Below, in pieces: positions 48,705 to 58,167 of a stretch of 64,000 nt of DNA. Made by a program: the position numbers and the translations under genes. The stretch is taken from assembly GCA_028280345.1 (NCBI GenBank), contig JANQLY010000004.1, positions 62,001 through 126,000 of the forward strand. The letters are read 5' to 3'. The stretch is from Pseudomonadales bacterium. Lineage in GTDB: Bacteria; Pseudomonadota; Gammaproteobacteria; Pseudomonadales; UBA7239. Numbering within the stretch: the first letter of the stretch is position 1; every line of letters begins with the position of its first letter. The notes below the pieces were generated by a model that was not told the origin of the DNA, ran no database searches, and worked only from the letters and a program-made list of their open reading frames with translations.

Positions 48705-49142
48705 ATGATGGTCAGATCTTCTGTAGCGGCGCGAAATCTTCACTATGTGCTTGTGGCTGCCCTGTTGTTTACAGCGGCTAGTTTGCCGTGGCATCAGGCA
48801 GGACACCTCAGCGACCTCCATGCGGGACATTCTCACGACGGTCACTTTCATACGCTATTTGCGCATAATGCGCCAGTCGATAAAGGACAGATCAAATGGA
48901 TTGACGGCTATCAATTACCATTTGATATATCAAAACTTGCGGCTGCAGATACACATAGTGTGGAAGGCTCGTGCTCATACTGCCTGTTGGCAGTGGGTGT
49001 CGATACCGCTTGTTTTTATCAATCACTGCCTTTAGTAACACTTGCAACTGACAGGTATCTGCCTGGTTACGATGTCGCCAGTGATTTTTCCCTCGTTTTC
49101 TATTATCACTCCAGAGCACCCCCTGCTTTTATATCTGTATAG
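48705..49142 (+). CDS. DUF2946-like exported His-rich protein
   Basis: 145 aa with an N-terminal hydrophobic signal (about 12-28), a His-rich segment after it (LHAGHSHDGHFHTLFAHN), CSYC near residue 89, and the C-terminal SRAPPAFI motif typical of DUF2946 proteins, which are found beside metal uptake and TonB systems. Probable periplasmic zinc- or copper-related factor. It heads the zinc-transport cassette. Confidence 0.65.
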   Translation: MMVRSSVAARNLHYVLVAALLFTAASLPWHQAGHLSDLHAGHSHDGHFHTLFAHNAPVDKGQIKWIDGYQLPFDISKLAAADTHSVEGSCSYCLLAVGVDTACFYQSLPLVTLATDRYLPGYDVASDFSLVFYYHSRAPPAFISV

Positions 49143-49238
49143 ATAGCGGTGTTGTCTTGTTTTTCGGCAAGTTTCGCGTGTAGGTCTTTGTAGTTAAATT
49201 AACGGTTTATGCGTTCAATCAGTTTTTTGGAGTGTGAT

Positions 49239-49931
49239 ATGAAAAAGATGTTATTTCGCGGTGGATTGTCTGCCGCATTGCTAGGAACTGTTCTGTATAG
49301 CAGTGTCTTGCATGGTTTTGAGCGGGATCACGATGCACATGAGCATGGTCATGCCGTATTGCTGTTGGCGACTGAAGGGGATGAAGTGCAAATGGAATTT
49401 ACCTCTCCGGCAATCAATATCGTGGGTTTTGAGCATCAGCCTGATTCTGAAGAAGATAAACACAAAGTGGAGCAGGCGAAGTCCTCTTTAATGCAAACAG
49501 AGGAGCTGTTTGTGTTTAACCCTGAAGCGGCGTGCAAAGTCGAACATGTAGAAGTGGAATCTGCTTTGCTGAGTGACGATGCTCATCACGAGCATCATGA
49601 TGAGCATAAAGATCACCACGACGATCATCATAGTGAAGCAAAACATCATGATGATCACCATGACGAGGAAAAACACCATGATCACCATGATGAAGAAAAA
49701 CATCACGATGAGCATGATGATCATCATCACGAGCACGAAGAAGGTGAAGCACATAGCGAGTTTTCAGTGGAATATCATTTTGAGTGTGACAATATAGAGA
49801 AATTAAAAAGCCTTAACGTGCTGCTGTTTGAAAAATTTACTTCTCTTGAAGAAGTGGAGGTGAATCTGGTTTCATCAGATGGACAACAACGTATGGAGCT
49901 AGACAAAGACACCACGGAAATCACTTTTTAA
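49239..49931 (+). CDS. zrgA: ZrgA-type zinc-uptake protein (DUF2796)
   Basis: 230-aa exported protein. ATG 49239 follows GGAG and gives a Lys-rich, hydrophobic signal peptide. HEHGHAVLLLATEGDEVQMEF after it and the C-terminal FECDNIEKLKSLNVLLFEKF are DUF2796/ZrgA hallmarks. A long central His/Asp/Glu stretch, about 60 residues with repeats of HHDDHHDEEKHH type, should bind zinc. The same repeats appear at DNA level, so length is likely variable. The stop overlaps the ATPase start by one base. Equivalent to the zinc-binding protein of the Vibrio Zrg system. Confidence 0.82.
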   Translation: MKKMLFRGGLSAALLGTVLYSSVLHGFERDHDAHEHGHAVLLLATEGDEVQMEFTSPAINIVGFEHQPDSEEDKHKVEQAKSSLMQTEELFVFNPEAACKVEHVEVESALLSDDAHHEHHDEHKDHHDDHHSEAKHHDDHHDEEKHHDHHDEEKHHDEHDDHHHEHEEGEAHSEFSVEYHFECDNIEKLKSLNVLLFEKFTSLEEVEVNLVSSDGQQRMELDKDTTEITF

Positions 49932-50635
49932 TGACTGAAAATGTGCTGCAAATCAGTGATCTCAGATTCCGTTGGCCGAATAGCCAGCGGGATCTGCTCG
50001 CTATTTCTTCACTTTCTGTTAATCGTGGTGAGAAAGTGTTTATCAAGGGAGCAAGTGGTTCAGGAAAAACAACACTGCTGAGCCTCGTCGGGGGTGTGCA
50101 CGTGCCCACGGCAGGTGAGATTCGCCTTCTCGGTAAGGATATAACTCGGCTTTCACTGAGTCGCAGGGATCATTTTCGCGCTGACCATATTGGTTATATT
50201 TTTCAGCTGTTTAATCTGATTCCCTATCTATCAGTACTCGATAATATTGTGTTGTCGTGCAGGTTTTCGACCACGCGAGCCGAAAAGGCATTGCGCCAAT
50301 CCGGTTCGCTGGAAGAAGAAGCATTGCGCTTGCTTGATCATCTTGAGCTCGGGGATCGACAATTTCTGCGTCAGCCGGTTGTCAACCTCAGTGTTGGCCA
50401 GCAACAACGAGTGGCAACAGCAAGGGCGCTAATGGGCTCACCGGAATTTATTATTGCCGATGAGCCAACCTCGGCACTGGATAGTGATGTTCGGGAAAAA
50501 TTTTTGGCGTTGTTAATTCAGGAGTGTGAACTGGCGGATAGCACCTTGTTGTTTGTCAGCCATGACAGTTACCTTGAGCCGGCATTTGAGCGTAGTTTGT
50601 CGTTGCAGTCCCTGAATGAGGCGGTGTCAGCATGA
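49931..50635 (+). CDS. ABC transporter ATP-binding protein (MacB/LolD type)
   Basis: 234 aa with Walker A GASGSGKTT near residue 36, Q-loop YIFQLFNLIPYL, signature LSVGQQQR, Walker B FIIADEPTSALD, and H-loop LLFVSHD. Class of MacB/LolD/FtsE ATPases that drive FtsX-like permeases. Overlaps both neighbours (TAATG with zrgA, ATGA with the permease), so it belongs to the zinc cassette. Confidence 0.9.
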   Translation: MTENVLQISDLRFRWPNSQRDLLAISSLSVNRGEKVFIKGASGSGKTTLLSLVGGVHVPTAGEIRLLGKDITRLSLSRRDHFRADHIGYIFQLFNLIPYLSVLDNIVLSCRFSTTRAEKALRQSGSLEEEALRLLDHLELGDRQFLRQPVVNLSVGQQQRVATARALMGSPEFIIADEPTSALDSDVREKFLALLIQECELADSTLLFVSHDSYLEPAFERSLSLQSLNEAVSA

Positions 50636-51897
50636 AGCTGCTGTTATTAATCAACCTCACGTTTAAAAGTTTATTGAATCGGCGTTTTACTGCCGGCCTG
50701 ACGATTCTCAGTATTTCTCTCAGTGTGTTTTTATTGTTGTCTGTAGAAACAGTCAGGTCAGAAGCGCGCAGCAGCTTTGCCAATACCATATCCGGTACGG
50801 ATATCATTGTTGGTGCGCGCAGTGGTTCCGTGCAGTTATTGTTATATTCCGTTTTTCGTATCGGCAATGCTACAAATAATATTGGCTGGAAAAGTTACGA
50901 AGAAATTACTGCTCATCCGCTGGTTGAATGGCATATACCGATCAGTCTTGGTGATTCCCATCGTGGTTACCGGGTGATGGGTACAACGACAGATTATTTT
51001 GAGCACTTTCGTTATGCTCGTGATATACCGCTGGAGTTTGCTATCGGAGAGCCCTTCGCGGGTGTTTACGGTGCAGTGATTGGTGCTGATGTTGCGAGGG
51101 AGCTCGGCTATCAACTCGAAGAAAAAATTATCTTGTCTCACGGTATGCAGGATACTCATTTTTCAAAGCACGATGACAAACCGTTTACGGTGGTGGGTAT
51201 TCTTGAAAAAACTGGCACGCCGGTTGATCGAACGATTCATGTCAGCCTTGCCGGTATTGAAGCGCTGCATATCGACTGGCAAGGTGGTACAAGGTCGAAA
51301 AAGACCATCTCGGCAGAAGAGGCGATGCAAATGGATTTGCAGCCCAGGCAGATCACGGCTTTTATGCTGGGTCTAAAGTCCAAAATGGCTGTATTTCGAA
51401 TCCAACGCGCAATTAATGAATATCGCAAGGAGCCCTTGCTGGCGATCTTGCCGGGTGTGGCGCTCGGTGAACTGTGGTCGCTAATCGGTGTCGCAGAGAA
51501 AGCACTGTTGATTGTGTCTGTATTGGTGTTGGTGAATAGCCTCGTAGGCTTACTCACGGTCCTGCTGACGAGCCTGAATGAGCGCCGCCGTGAGATCGCG
51601 ATTTTGCGTTCCCTGGGCTGTCGGCCGATACATGTATTTATACTGTTAACGACGGAGTCGTTTTTGTTCGGTGTGCTCGGCTGCCTGTTTGGCGCTATTT
51701 TATACTATGTGTTGCTGCTGGCAGGCCAATCCCTGTTTGTTGAACAGTTTGGTTTGTATATACCGATAACCTGGTTTGGTATGTATGAACTGATGATTTT
51801 TGGCCTCGTGATGGCAACGAGCTTATTAATAGGTTTCGTACCTGGCTATCGTGCCTATCGGCACTCGCTGGCAGATGGTATGGCCATTAAGCTATAG
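50632..51897 (+). CDS. ABC transporter permease (FtsX/MacB type)
   Basis: 421 aa: N-terminal helix (about 18-38), a large periplasmic MacB_PCD domain (ARSGSVQLLLYSVF, GAVIGADVARELGY), and three C-terminal helices (about 285-310, 335-360, 380-400) around NERRREIAILRSLGCRP, the FtsX loop. Forms a transporter with the ATPase just upstream. In the Zrg-like system this couples ATP hydrolysis to periplasmic zinc handling; direct zinc translocation is not established by sequence. Confidence 0.88.
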   Translation: MKLLLLINLTFKSLLNRRFTAGLTILSISLSVFLLLSVETVRSEARSSFANTISGTDIIVGARSGSVQLLLYSVFRIGNATNNIGWKSYEEITAHPLVEWHIPISLGDSHRGYRVMGTTTDYFEHFRYARDIPLEFAIGEPFAGVYGAVIGADVARELGYQLEEKIILSHGMQDTHFSKHDDKPFTVVGILEKTGTPVDRTIHVSLAGIEALHIDWQGGTRSKKTISAEEAMQMDLQPRQITAFMLGLKSKMAVFRIQRAINEYRKEPLLAILPGVALGELWSLIGVAEKALLIVSVLVLVNSLVGLLTVLLTSLNERRREIAILRSLGCRPIHVFILLTTESFLFGVLGCLFGAILYYVLLLAGQSLFVEQFGLYIPITWFGMYELMIFGLVMATSLLIGFVPGYRAYRHSLADGMAIKL

Positions 51898-51916
51898 AAC
51901 GGCTAATGGAGAAACT

Positions 51917-52516
51917 ATGGTTGCGATAAAGTATTTTTTTATGAAAATTGCATCGTTTTTGATGTTATTCGGGTTTCTATTATTGTCGGGGCCGGGTCCG
52001 GTGCTGGCAGATGATGGTGTGAATAGTGAAGGTGGCGATGCAGCGGAAGATGAAGAATATCGTGAAGTGGGCTGGGAAGACCTTATGCCTGCCGATTGGG
52101 AGCCACCACCGTTTCAGTATCCGGTTTATGAGTTTGGTGATGAAGAGGAGGATGAGCTGACTAACGGCATAGCGCCAGGTTTCGTGATAGAGGATGCTCC
52201 AGTGGTGGAGGAGCTGAATCAGCAAAAACTCAAAATACCGGGTTATGTGATTCCGATAGAGTATGACGATGTCAGTGTCAGTGAATTTTTGCTAGTTCCC
52301 TATCTGGGCGCGTGTATCCATGTGCCGCCACCGCCGACAAATCAGATGGTGTATGTGCGCTTGAAAGAACCGATGTCGTCCGGTAGTGCATGGAGTCCGA
52401 TGCTGTGGGATCCGGTTTGGGTGAGTGGCCTGTTAAAAACTGAAAAAATGGTGACAGAGTACACGCCGGTTTCCTATTCCATGGATGATGCGTCTGTAAC
52501 CGAGTACTACTATTAA
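51917..52516 (+). CDS. DUF3299-domain exported protein
   Basis: 199 aa from ATG 51917 with GGAG 6-8 nt upstream. Signal peptide (about residues 9-31, ending PVLA). An acidic segment follows (DDGVNSEGGDAAEDEE), then WEDLMPADWEPP and the DUF3299 core IPGYVIPIEYD...FLLVPYLGACIHVPPPPTNQ, ending in a small acidic, Tyr-rich tail. Member of a periplasmic family that recurs beside ZrgA-type cassettes. Function unknown. Confidence 0.85.
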   Translation: MVAIKYFFMKIASFLMLFGFLLLSGPGPVLADDGVNSEGGDAAEDEEYREVGWEDLMPADWEPPPFQYPVYEFGDEEEDELTNGIAPGFVIEDAPVVEELNQQKLKIPGYVIPIEYDDVSVSEFLLVPYLGACIHVPPPPTNQMVYVRLKEPMSSGSAWSPMLWDPVWVSGLLKTEKMVTEYTPVSYSMDDASVTEYYY

Positions 52517-52542
52517 TCAGTATAAAAATAAGTAACAGATTG

Positions 52543-53838
52543 TCATACTTCTGATATAGCAAGTGAATAAAAATAGTGGTGCAGGTAAGTCGCGGTAATA
52601 TTGTGATAGCGATATACAGCCTCGCCGCGTTCACCATTTTGTTTGGTTGCAAAACTATCTGCGAATAAATCGGTTTCTATGCGTGTGTGATGAAAGGTGT
52701 GGCCACGTACAACCTTTCCTTCACATAAGCGACTTTGTAATCCCAGTCCCTGGAAACGTTGTTCCAGGGTGGCCTGCCCCGGTATGATGCCGCACATGGC
52801 TATGCGCTTACCGGCTTTATCAGTGATGTTGTCCAGCAGGTAAAGAAATCCACCGCATTCAGCGAGCACCTCTTTACCACTTGCGAAAAAATTCCGTATG
52901 CTGTCTTTTGTTATCGTATTACTTGCCAATATGTCGAGGTGCAATTCCGGGTAACCACCGGGGAGCCACAGTGCGTCGGCTTCTGGCACTACCTCGTTGT
53001 TTAGCGGTGAGAAGTAATGAATTGTAGTGCCGTGTGCTTGCAAGTAGTCGATATTGGCGGGATAAATAAAATTAAAGGCGACATCTTTGGCAATAGCAAT
53101 GGATGCTGGAATGTTGCGGCACTTGATAGCGGGTTGGTCAACCTCGGCAAAGTCGATGGTCGGTGGCAAGTTGGCGAGCAGGTTATCGGCAAGGCACTGT
53201 TCGAGAAAATCCGCAGCCTTATCAAGCTGTGCGTCAAGCTGCTGGAGTTCCTCGGCGGGTACAAGCCCGAGGTGGCGCTCTGGTAAAGCCATTGCGTCGT
53301 TGCGGCGCACGCTGCCGAGGTAATTTGTGGCAAGACTCTCCGTCATAATGTGGTGGTGGTTGTCGCTGCCGACCCGGTTACCAATCACACCGTAAAGAGA
53401 AATTTGCTTTCCCTCTGCTTTCGGATAATGTTGCAAACCATGCACAATTGCCGCTGCCGTTTGCGCATACTTTGCCACGTTCATCACCAGCAACACGGGA
53501 ATGCCCAATAATTGTGCGACCGAGGCTGAGTCAGGTTCGTTGTCGTATAGCCCCATCAGGCTTTCAATCAGAATAACGTCACTGTCTGTTGCGGCGTTAA
53601 ATAGCAACTGTCGGCAGTGGGTTTCTCCCATCATCCACAGGTCGAGGTTATAGACGGGTTGGCCGCTGGCAGCCTCATGGATCATCGGATCGAGATAATC
53701 CGGTCCCAGTTTGAACACGGCTACCCGGAGACCACGGTTTTTATAGGCCCGGGCAAGTGCCGCAGTAAAAGTGGTTTTGCCCTGTCCTGAAGCAGGGGCA
53801 GCGATCATCAGACAGGGGCAGCTTATGGTGGCTGGCAT
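52543..53838 (-). CDS. Cobyrinate a,c-diamide synthase paralogue, copy 2
   Basis: 431-aa second CbiA/CobB family protein: AAPASGQGKTT at the N-terminus, GPDYLDP, ESLMGLYDNEPDSAS, and a glutaminase domain with Cys in LAECGGFLYL. It differs throughout from copy 1 (roughly one-third to one-half identical by eye) and is on the opposite strand, so it is not a recent copy. It may amidate a different precursor or be active under different oxygen or metal conditions. Divergent from the Ni/Co transporter gene, with a palindrome between. Confidence 0.9.
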   Translation of the reverse strand: MPATISCPCLMIAAPASGQGKTTFTAALARAYKNRGLRVAVFKLGPDYLDPMIHEAASGQPVYNLDLWMMGETHCRQLLFNAATDSDVILIESLMGLYDNEPDSASVAQLLGIPVLLVMNVAKYAQTAAAIVHGLQHYPKAEGKQISLYGVIGNRVGSDNHHHIMTESLATNYLGSVRRNDAMALPERHLGLVPAEELQQLDAQLDKAADFLEQCLADNLLANLPPTIDFAEVDQPAIKCRNIPASIAIAKDVAFNFIYPANIDYLQAHGTTIHYFSPLNNEVVPEADALWLPGGYPELHLDILASNTITKDSIRNFFASGKEVLAECGGFLYLLDNITDKAGKRIAMCGIIPGQATLEQRFQGLGLQSRLCEGKVVRGHTFHHTRIETDLFADSFATKQNGERGEAVYRYHNITATYLHHYFYSLAISEV

Positions 53839-53873
53839 AAAACAGCAAACCCGGGGTTATTACGGTGGCTTGA

Positions 53874-53883
53874 GTGTATACAC
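53874..53883. promoter_or_regulatory. Palindrome in the divergent cobB2 / Ni-Co permease gap
   Basis: GTGTATACAC is a perfect 10-bp palindrome 5 bp upstream of TATAAT (53889-53894), a possible -10 for the permease gene. Possible operator for a metal- or cobalamin-responsive regulator; no partner -35 at standard spacing. Confidence 0.35.
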
Positions 53884-53932
53884 CCGGCTATAATTGCGCC
53901 ACTCTCATAGTATGTTCTCTGGTTAACCCTGC

Positions 53933-54607
53933 ATGCAAGATAGTCTTTTCGCGATATTGAGCCTTGGCTTTGGCCTGGGTTTACTGCATGCGCTGGATGC
54001 GGACCATATTATGGCGGTTACGACTTTGTCATCTCGCCAGGCGCAGGGCAAGAACGGCAATCGCTGGCGCACCTTGCGATTTTGCAGCCAGTGGGCATTG
54101 GGTCATGGTGGTGTCTTGCTACTGCTCGGTACAGTAGTGCTGGTGGCGGGTATCTCACTGCCACCACAATTGTCGATGGTTGCAGAAAAGCTGGTTGGAG
54201 TGATTCTTATTGCTCTGGGCTTATGGATATTCTGGCAGTTCTATCGCAATAAATTACAGCTCAGGGTTCATAGCCACGATGATGTCACCCATGTTCACCT
54301 TGCCGAGCCTGCGTCAAATCGCCACGATCACAGTCCGGTACTGGTGGGCATTACTCACGGTCTGGCGGGTAGTGCACCCGTGCTTGCGCTGGTACCGGTG
54401 GCTAACAATGGTCACGGCTGGTTTGGTTTGCTCTATATTTGTCTGTTTTCTCTCGGTGTGCTGCTATCAATGTTTGTATTTGGTTTGGGTTTTAACACCA
54501 TGCAGGAACGCCTTGAGCATTACAGCACCCGCCTGTTCAATCTGAGTCGCTTGTTGATGGCGACGCTTTCAATCAGTTTTGGCAGCTATTGGTTATTCGC
54601 TGCCTGA
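53933..54607 (+). CDS. NiCoT-type nickel/cobalt permease
   Basis: 224 aa, about six membrane helices. The signature HALDADH (His19 to His25) in the first helix identifies the nickel/cobalt transporter family. A second conserved part is GITHGLAGSAPVLALVPVA. A His/Asp-rich loop (RVHSHDDVTHVHLAEP) between helices likely binds metal. Genomic position among cobalamin genes favours cobalt. Start ATG 53933. Confidence 0.85.
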   Translation: MQDSLFAILSLGFGLGLLHALDADHIMAVTTLSSRQAQGKNGNRWRTLRFCSQWALGHGGVLLLLGTVVLVAGISLPPQLSMVAEKLVGVILIALGLWIFWQFYRNKLQLRVHSHDDVTHVHLAEPASNRHDHSPVLVGITHGLAGSAPVLALVPVANNGHGWFGLLYICLFSLGVLLSMFVFGLGFNTMQERLEHYSTRLFNLSRLLMATLSISFGSYWLFAA

Positions 54608-54625
54608 CCCTGCGGATCATTCGCC

Positions 54626-55720
54626 ATGCGCGAGGAAAGCCCCGAACATAAAAAGCCCCTGCGCTCCGGTTATACCACTGGCGCCTGTGCCACGGTTACT
54701 GCGCTGGCTGCAGCGCGTCTGTTATTAACCGGAGACCGTGCCACGAAATTGTCAATCACTTTGCCCAAGGGGCAGCATGTGGAATTTGTTCTGGAAAATT
54801 GTGAGCAGCTTGATGTACAGCAAGCACAAGCGAGTACGATCAAGGATGCGGGAGATGATCCGGATGCTACTCACGGTGCAACGGTATATAGTCGCGTCGT
54901 TTTATCGCAGCAATCGGGCATACAGTTTTTTGCCGGGCCAGGGGTGGGAACGGTGACTCGTGATGGTTTGCCGATTGCCAAAGGTGAAGCGGCAATTAAT
55001 CCGGTACCGCGCCGCATGATTGAAGAGCATTTAACCGAACTTGCACAGCAGCATAACTACCGTGGTGGTTTTGAGGTTTATGTTGGTGTGATGAATGGTG
55101 AAGAAATTGCTACGCAAACTATGAATGCCCGCCTCGGGATTATAGGGGGGCTATCGATACTGGGCACGACAGGGATTGTGCGACCGTTTTCCTGTTCCGC
55201 TTATATCGCTTCGATTCACCAGGCAATGGATGTAGCCTTTGCCAATGGTATACAGCATATTGCAGCGTGTACCGGTTCCACGAGTGAGGCGCATATTCAA
55301 CAGGCCTTGCAGTTGCCGGATATGGCACTGGTGGAAATGGGAGATTTTGTCGGTGCAGTGTTCAGGCATTTAAAGCAAGTGCCACTACAGCGACTAACCG
55401 TGTGTGGTGGTTTCGGCAAGATTAGCAAGCTTGCAGCGGGACACAAGGATTTACATAGTCGCGCATCGAGCATTGATTTTGCTTTTCTTGTGCAGCAGGC
55501 GTCGGCCTGTGGGGCTGATAAAAGTTGCCAGCAGGCGATTGCGACCGCGAATACCAGCCTCGAAGCTCTCGACTACTGTCCGGAGCTTGGCGACCGTATT
55601 TGTCAGTTGGCAAAGACAGTGGCAGAGGCGAGTGTGCCGCAAAGTTGTGTGGTGGATGTGGTTACGGTTAATAAGCAGGGCGAGCGAGTGGGGCAGGCAT
55701 TAAGTGAGGCAGTGATGTGA
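54626..55720 (+). CDS. cbiD: Cobalt-precorrin-5B C1-methyltransferase CbiD
   Basis: Anaerobic-pathway methyltransferase at C1 of the corrin ring. 364 aa with [34 protein letters not shown], and [10 protein letters not shown], matching CbiD. 18 bp after the Ni/Co permease and overlapping cobK by 4 bp, so it opens the main biosynthetic operon. Shared with pseudomonads that otherwise use the aerobic route. Confidence 0.93.
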   Translation: MREESPEHKKPLRSGYTTGACATVTALAAARLLLTGDRATKLSITLPKGQHVEFVLENCEQLDVQQAQASTIKDAGDDPDATHGATVYSRVVLSQQSGIQFFAGPGVGTVTRDGLPIAKGEAAINPVPRRMIEEHLTELAQQHNYRGGFEVYVGVMNGEEIATQTMNARLGIIGGLSILGTTGIVRPFSCSAYIASIHQAMDVAFANGIQHIAACTGSTSEAHIQQALQLPDMALVEMGDFVGAVFRHLKQVPLQRLTVCGGFGKISKLAAGHKDLHSRASSIDFAFLVQQASACGADKSCQQAIATANTSLEALDYCPELGDRICQLAKTVAEASVPQSCVVDVVTVNKQGERVGQALSEAVM

Positions 55721-56472
55721 AGATTCTGATTATCGGTGGCACCGGAGATGCGCGTACTCTTGCGCAGCGGCTCATTAATGGTGGTTATCACGTGACTTAC
55801 AGCATTGCAGGAATTGTGCGCAAGCCGGCCCTGCCGTGTCGAGTGCTGACGGGGGGATTCAGCCGTCAGGGGCAAGATGTCTGGCGCAACGGTGCTATTG
55901 GACTCTATTGGCATCTGCGTCGGGAAGGCTACGATCTCGTGATTGATGCTACCCACCCCTACTCTGTGCAAATTAGTACCCATGCACAACTTGCCTGTGA
56001 TCGCATTGGCCTGCCGCTGTGGCGTTTTGATCGCAAACCCTGGGATAAAACCGTACAGGATAAATGGTTTGAAAGGGAGAGCCTGATGGAGATTGTGGCC
56101 GAGCTCGGTGCGTTTCAGCGGCCGTTTTTTACGGCTGGTCGCGAGGTGTTTGATCTTGTGGATCAGCGTTTGCCCGATCAGCAATGGATTGTGCGTACAG
56201 CGGGGGTCTATGCAGTCAATGCCCCGCAAGTGGTGGAGCTTAAGGAGATCGGCCCCTACCGGCTTGCAGACGAGCTACAGCTGTTTAAACAATATGCTGT
56301 GGATGTGCTGGTGACCAAAAACAGCGGTGGTGAGGCGGTGGCACCGAAGCTCACCGCAGCCCGTGAACTCGGTCTGCCAGTGTATATACTCAAGCGCCCG
56401 GCGCTGCCCTGGGTTGAGCGCAGTTTTACCTGTCTTGATGCACTGGAAAACACAATAAAAACAGCGTTTTAG
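55717..56472 (+). CDS. cobK: Precorrin-6A reductase (CobK/CbiJ)
   Basis: NADPH-dependent reduction of the macrocycle. 251 aa starting at GTG 55717 with [17 protein letters not shown], a dinucleotide-binding motif; [15 protein letters not shown] and [25 protein letters not shown] are family motifs. The 4-bp overlap with cbiD implies coupling. Confidence 0.92.
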   Translation: MKILIIGGTGDARTLAQRLINGGYHVTYSIAGIVRKPALPCRVLTGGFSRQGQDVWRNGAIGLYWHLRREGYDLVIDATHPYSVQISTHAQLACDRIGLPLWRFDRKPWDKTVQDKWFERESLMEIVAELGAFQRPFFTAGREVFDLVDQRLPDQQWIVRTAGVYAVNAPQVVELKEIGPYRLADELQLFKQYAVDVLVTKNSGGEAVAPKLTAARELGLPVYILKRPALPWVERSFTCLDALENTIKTAF

Positions 56473-56547
56473 CTGCCGGGAACGGCCTTTTGTGGTACGG
56501 TACACGCCCCGTTTTTTGACGTATTTGGCAGTACAAAAGGTAGGATT

Positions 56548-57489
56548 ATGAGCGACTCTGCAAACCCTGCGATTCTTATTTGTGGTCACGGTTCCCGCGA
56601 TGTAGAAGCGGTGGATGAATTTTACCAGCTTGCCGACCATATGAAGCAGCGCTTCCCGGATCGCCTGTGTGAAATTGGCTTTCTTGAGTTCGCCTCACCA
56701 GTGATTGCCCAGGGGGCAGACAAGCTGGTTGAGCAGGGTGCAAAAAATATTACCGCGATTCCGGGCATGCTCATGGCGGCAGGCCATGCCAAGAACGATA
56801 TCCCCAGCGAGATTAATGAACTCAATGCCCATTACAAGGATCAGGGTGTACATATCACTTATGGTACTGAGTTGGGTGTGCATCCAAAAATGTTACAGGC
56901 GGCTCAAGCGCGTGTTGAAGAAGCCGAGCAGGAATTTGGTGACGACTATGATCGCAAGGACTGCCTGCTGGTGGTAGTTGGTCGCGGCGCGTCCGATAGC
57001 GATGCCAATTCCAATATCAGCAAAATCACTCGTATGCTTGAAGAGGGAATGGGGTTTGGTTGGGCGATCACATGCTACAGCGGTGTGACCTCGCCACTTG
57101 TCGATGAGGCACTGGTCAAGGCACACAAGCTTGGCTTTAAAAAAGTGATAGTGTTTCCCTACTTTCTGTTTACTGGCCGTCTAGTGAAAAAGATTTATGC
57201 GTGGGCTGATGACTATGCGGCACAGCATCCAGACGTGCAGGTAGTTAATGCGCCGTACCTCAATGACCATGAACTGGTGATCGATACTTTTATCGAAAAA
57301 CTTGAAGCAACGGAAAACGGTACCGGCAATATGAACTGTCAGATGTGTCAGTACCGTGTGCAGATTGTCGGTGCTGAACACAAGGTCGGTACACCACAGC
57401 AGGGGCATCATCACCATGTGCGTGGTGCTGGCACCGATCATGATCACCACCACCATCATGATCATCACTCACATGACCACGACCATTAA
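56548..57489 (+). CDS. cbiX: Sirohydrochlorin cobaltochelatase CbiX (long form, Fe-S motif, His tail)
   Basis: Inserts Co2+ into sirohydrochlorin, the first committed step of the anaerobic route. 313 aa: two chelatase halves, the first with ICGHGSRD (His near residue 14) and MLMAAGHAKNDIP (His near 78), the second from LLVVVGRGASDSDANSN. MNCQMC near residue 260 is the MxCxxC motif that in Bacillus CbiX binds a 4Fe-4S cluster, and the end is a His/Asp tail (HHHHHDHHSHDHDH) suited to cobalt storage or delivery. ATG 56548 follows TAGGA. Confidence 0.94.
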   Translation: MSDSANPAILICGHGSRDVEAVDEFYQLADHMKQRFPDRLCEIGFLEFASPVIAQGADKLVEQGAKNITAIPGMLMAAGHAKNDIPSEINELNAHYKDQGVHITYGTELGVHPKMLQAAQARVEEAEQEFGDDYDRKDCLLVVVGRGASDSDANSNISKITRMLEEGMGFGWAITCYSGVTSPLVDEALVKAHKLGFKKVIVFPYFLFTGRLVKKIYAWADDYAAQHPDVQVVNAPYLNDHELVIDTFIEKLEATENGTGNMNCQMCQYRVQIVGAEHKVGTPQQGHHHHVRGAGTDHDHHHHHDHHSHDHDH

Positions 57490-57508
57490 TTACGGGATTA
57501 TCTGATTC

Positions 57509-58162
57509 ATGGCTGATAACAAGCCTGAGTACATCAAAGATCCGTTAAAGATTGAGGAAGAGTCGTTTAAGCAGATCAAGGCTCTGACAGATTTCACTGG
57601 CTTCAATGAAGAGCAGCAGCAGATCGTTATGCGTCTGGTGCACACCTGTGGTAATCCGGATGTGGCACAACAGGTGCGTATCAGTAGTGGCGCTGTTGCG
57701 GCAGGCATTGCTGCATTGCAACAACAAGCCGGTATCTTTTGTGATGTGGAAATGGTTAAACAGGGTTTAACCAAACGCTTTCTCGACACTGAACCACAGT
57801 GTTTTCTCAATGACCCGGATGTGCCAGATATTGCCAAAGCTAACGGTGAAACCCGCACGATGACGGCATTGCAATTCTGGGATGAAAGCCTCGCTGGTGG
57901 TATTGCAATTATTGGCAATGCGCCGACGGCGTTATTTCGTTTGCTGGAAAATATCGAACAAGGGAAATCGCCCAAACCGGCATTGGTGATTGGTATTCCA
58001 GTGGGTTTTATTGGTGCAGCAGAATCCAAGGATTATTTATGGCAGGTGCATCAAACACTCGGTATTGAATGTATTACGATCCTTGGTCGCACCGGCGGCA
58101 GTGCACTTGCGGCCGGTGCGTTTAATACACTGGTACGCCTGCAGCGCGGTTTGCGTTTCTAG
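57509..58162 (+). CDS. cobH: Precorrin-8X methylmutase (CobH/CbiC)
   Basis: Moves the C11 methyl to C12 to give (hydrogeno)cobyrinate. 217 aa; the catalytic His is in RLVHTCGNPD near residue 43. SGAVAAGIAAL, GNAPTALFRLLE and GIPVGFIGAAESKD are signature segments. It sits 19 bp after cbiX and 5 bp before cobL. Confidence 0.95.
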   Translation: MADNKPEYIKDPLKIEEESFKQIKALTDFTGFNEEQQQIVMRLVHTCGNPDVAQQVRISSGAVAAGIAALQQQAGIFCDVEMVKQGLTKRFLDTEPQCFLNDPDVPDIAKANGETRTMTALQFWDESLAGGIAIIGNAPTALFRLLENIEQGKSPKPALVIGIPVGFIGAAESKDYLWQVHQTLGIECITILGRTGGSALAAGAFNTLVRLQRGLRF

Positions 58163-58167
58163 ATACC

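Noticed and set aside
49488..49754. Met/Ile/Val-rich minus-strand frame opposite zrgA
   Set aside because: It is the antisense reading of CAT/GAT-rich His/Asp codons, giving an artificial hydrophobic string.
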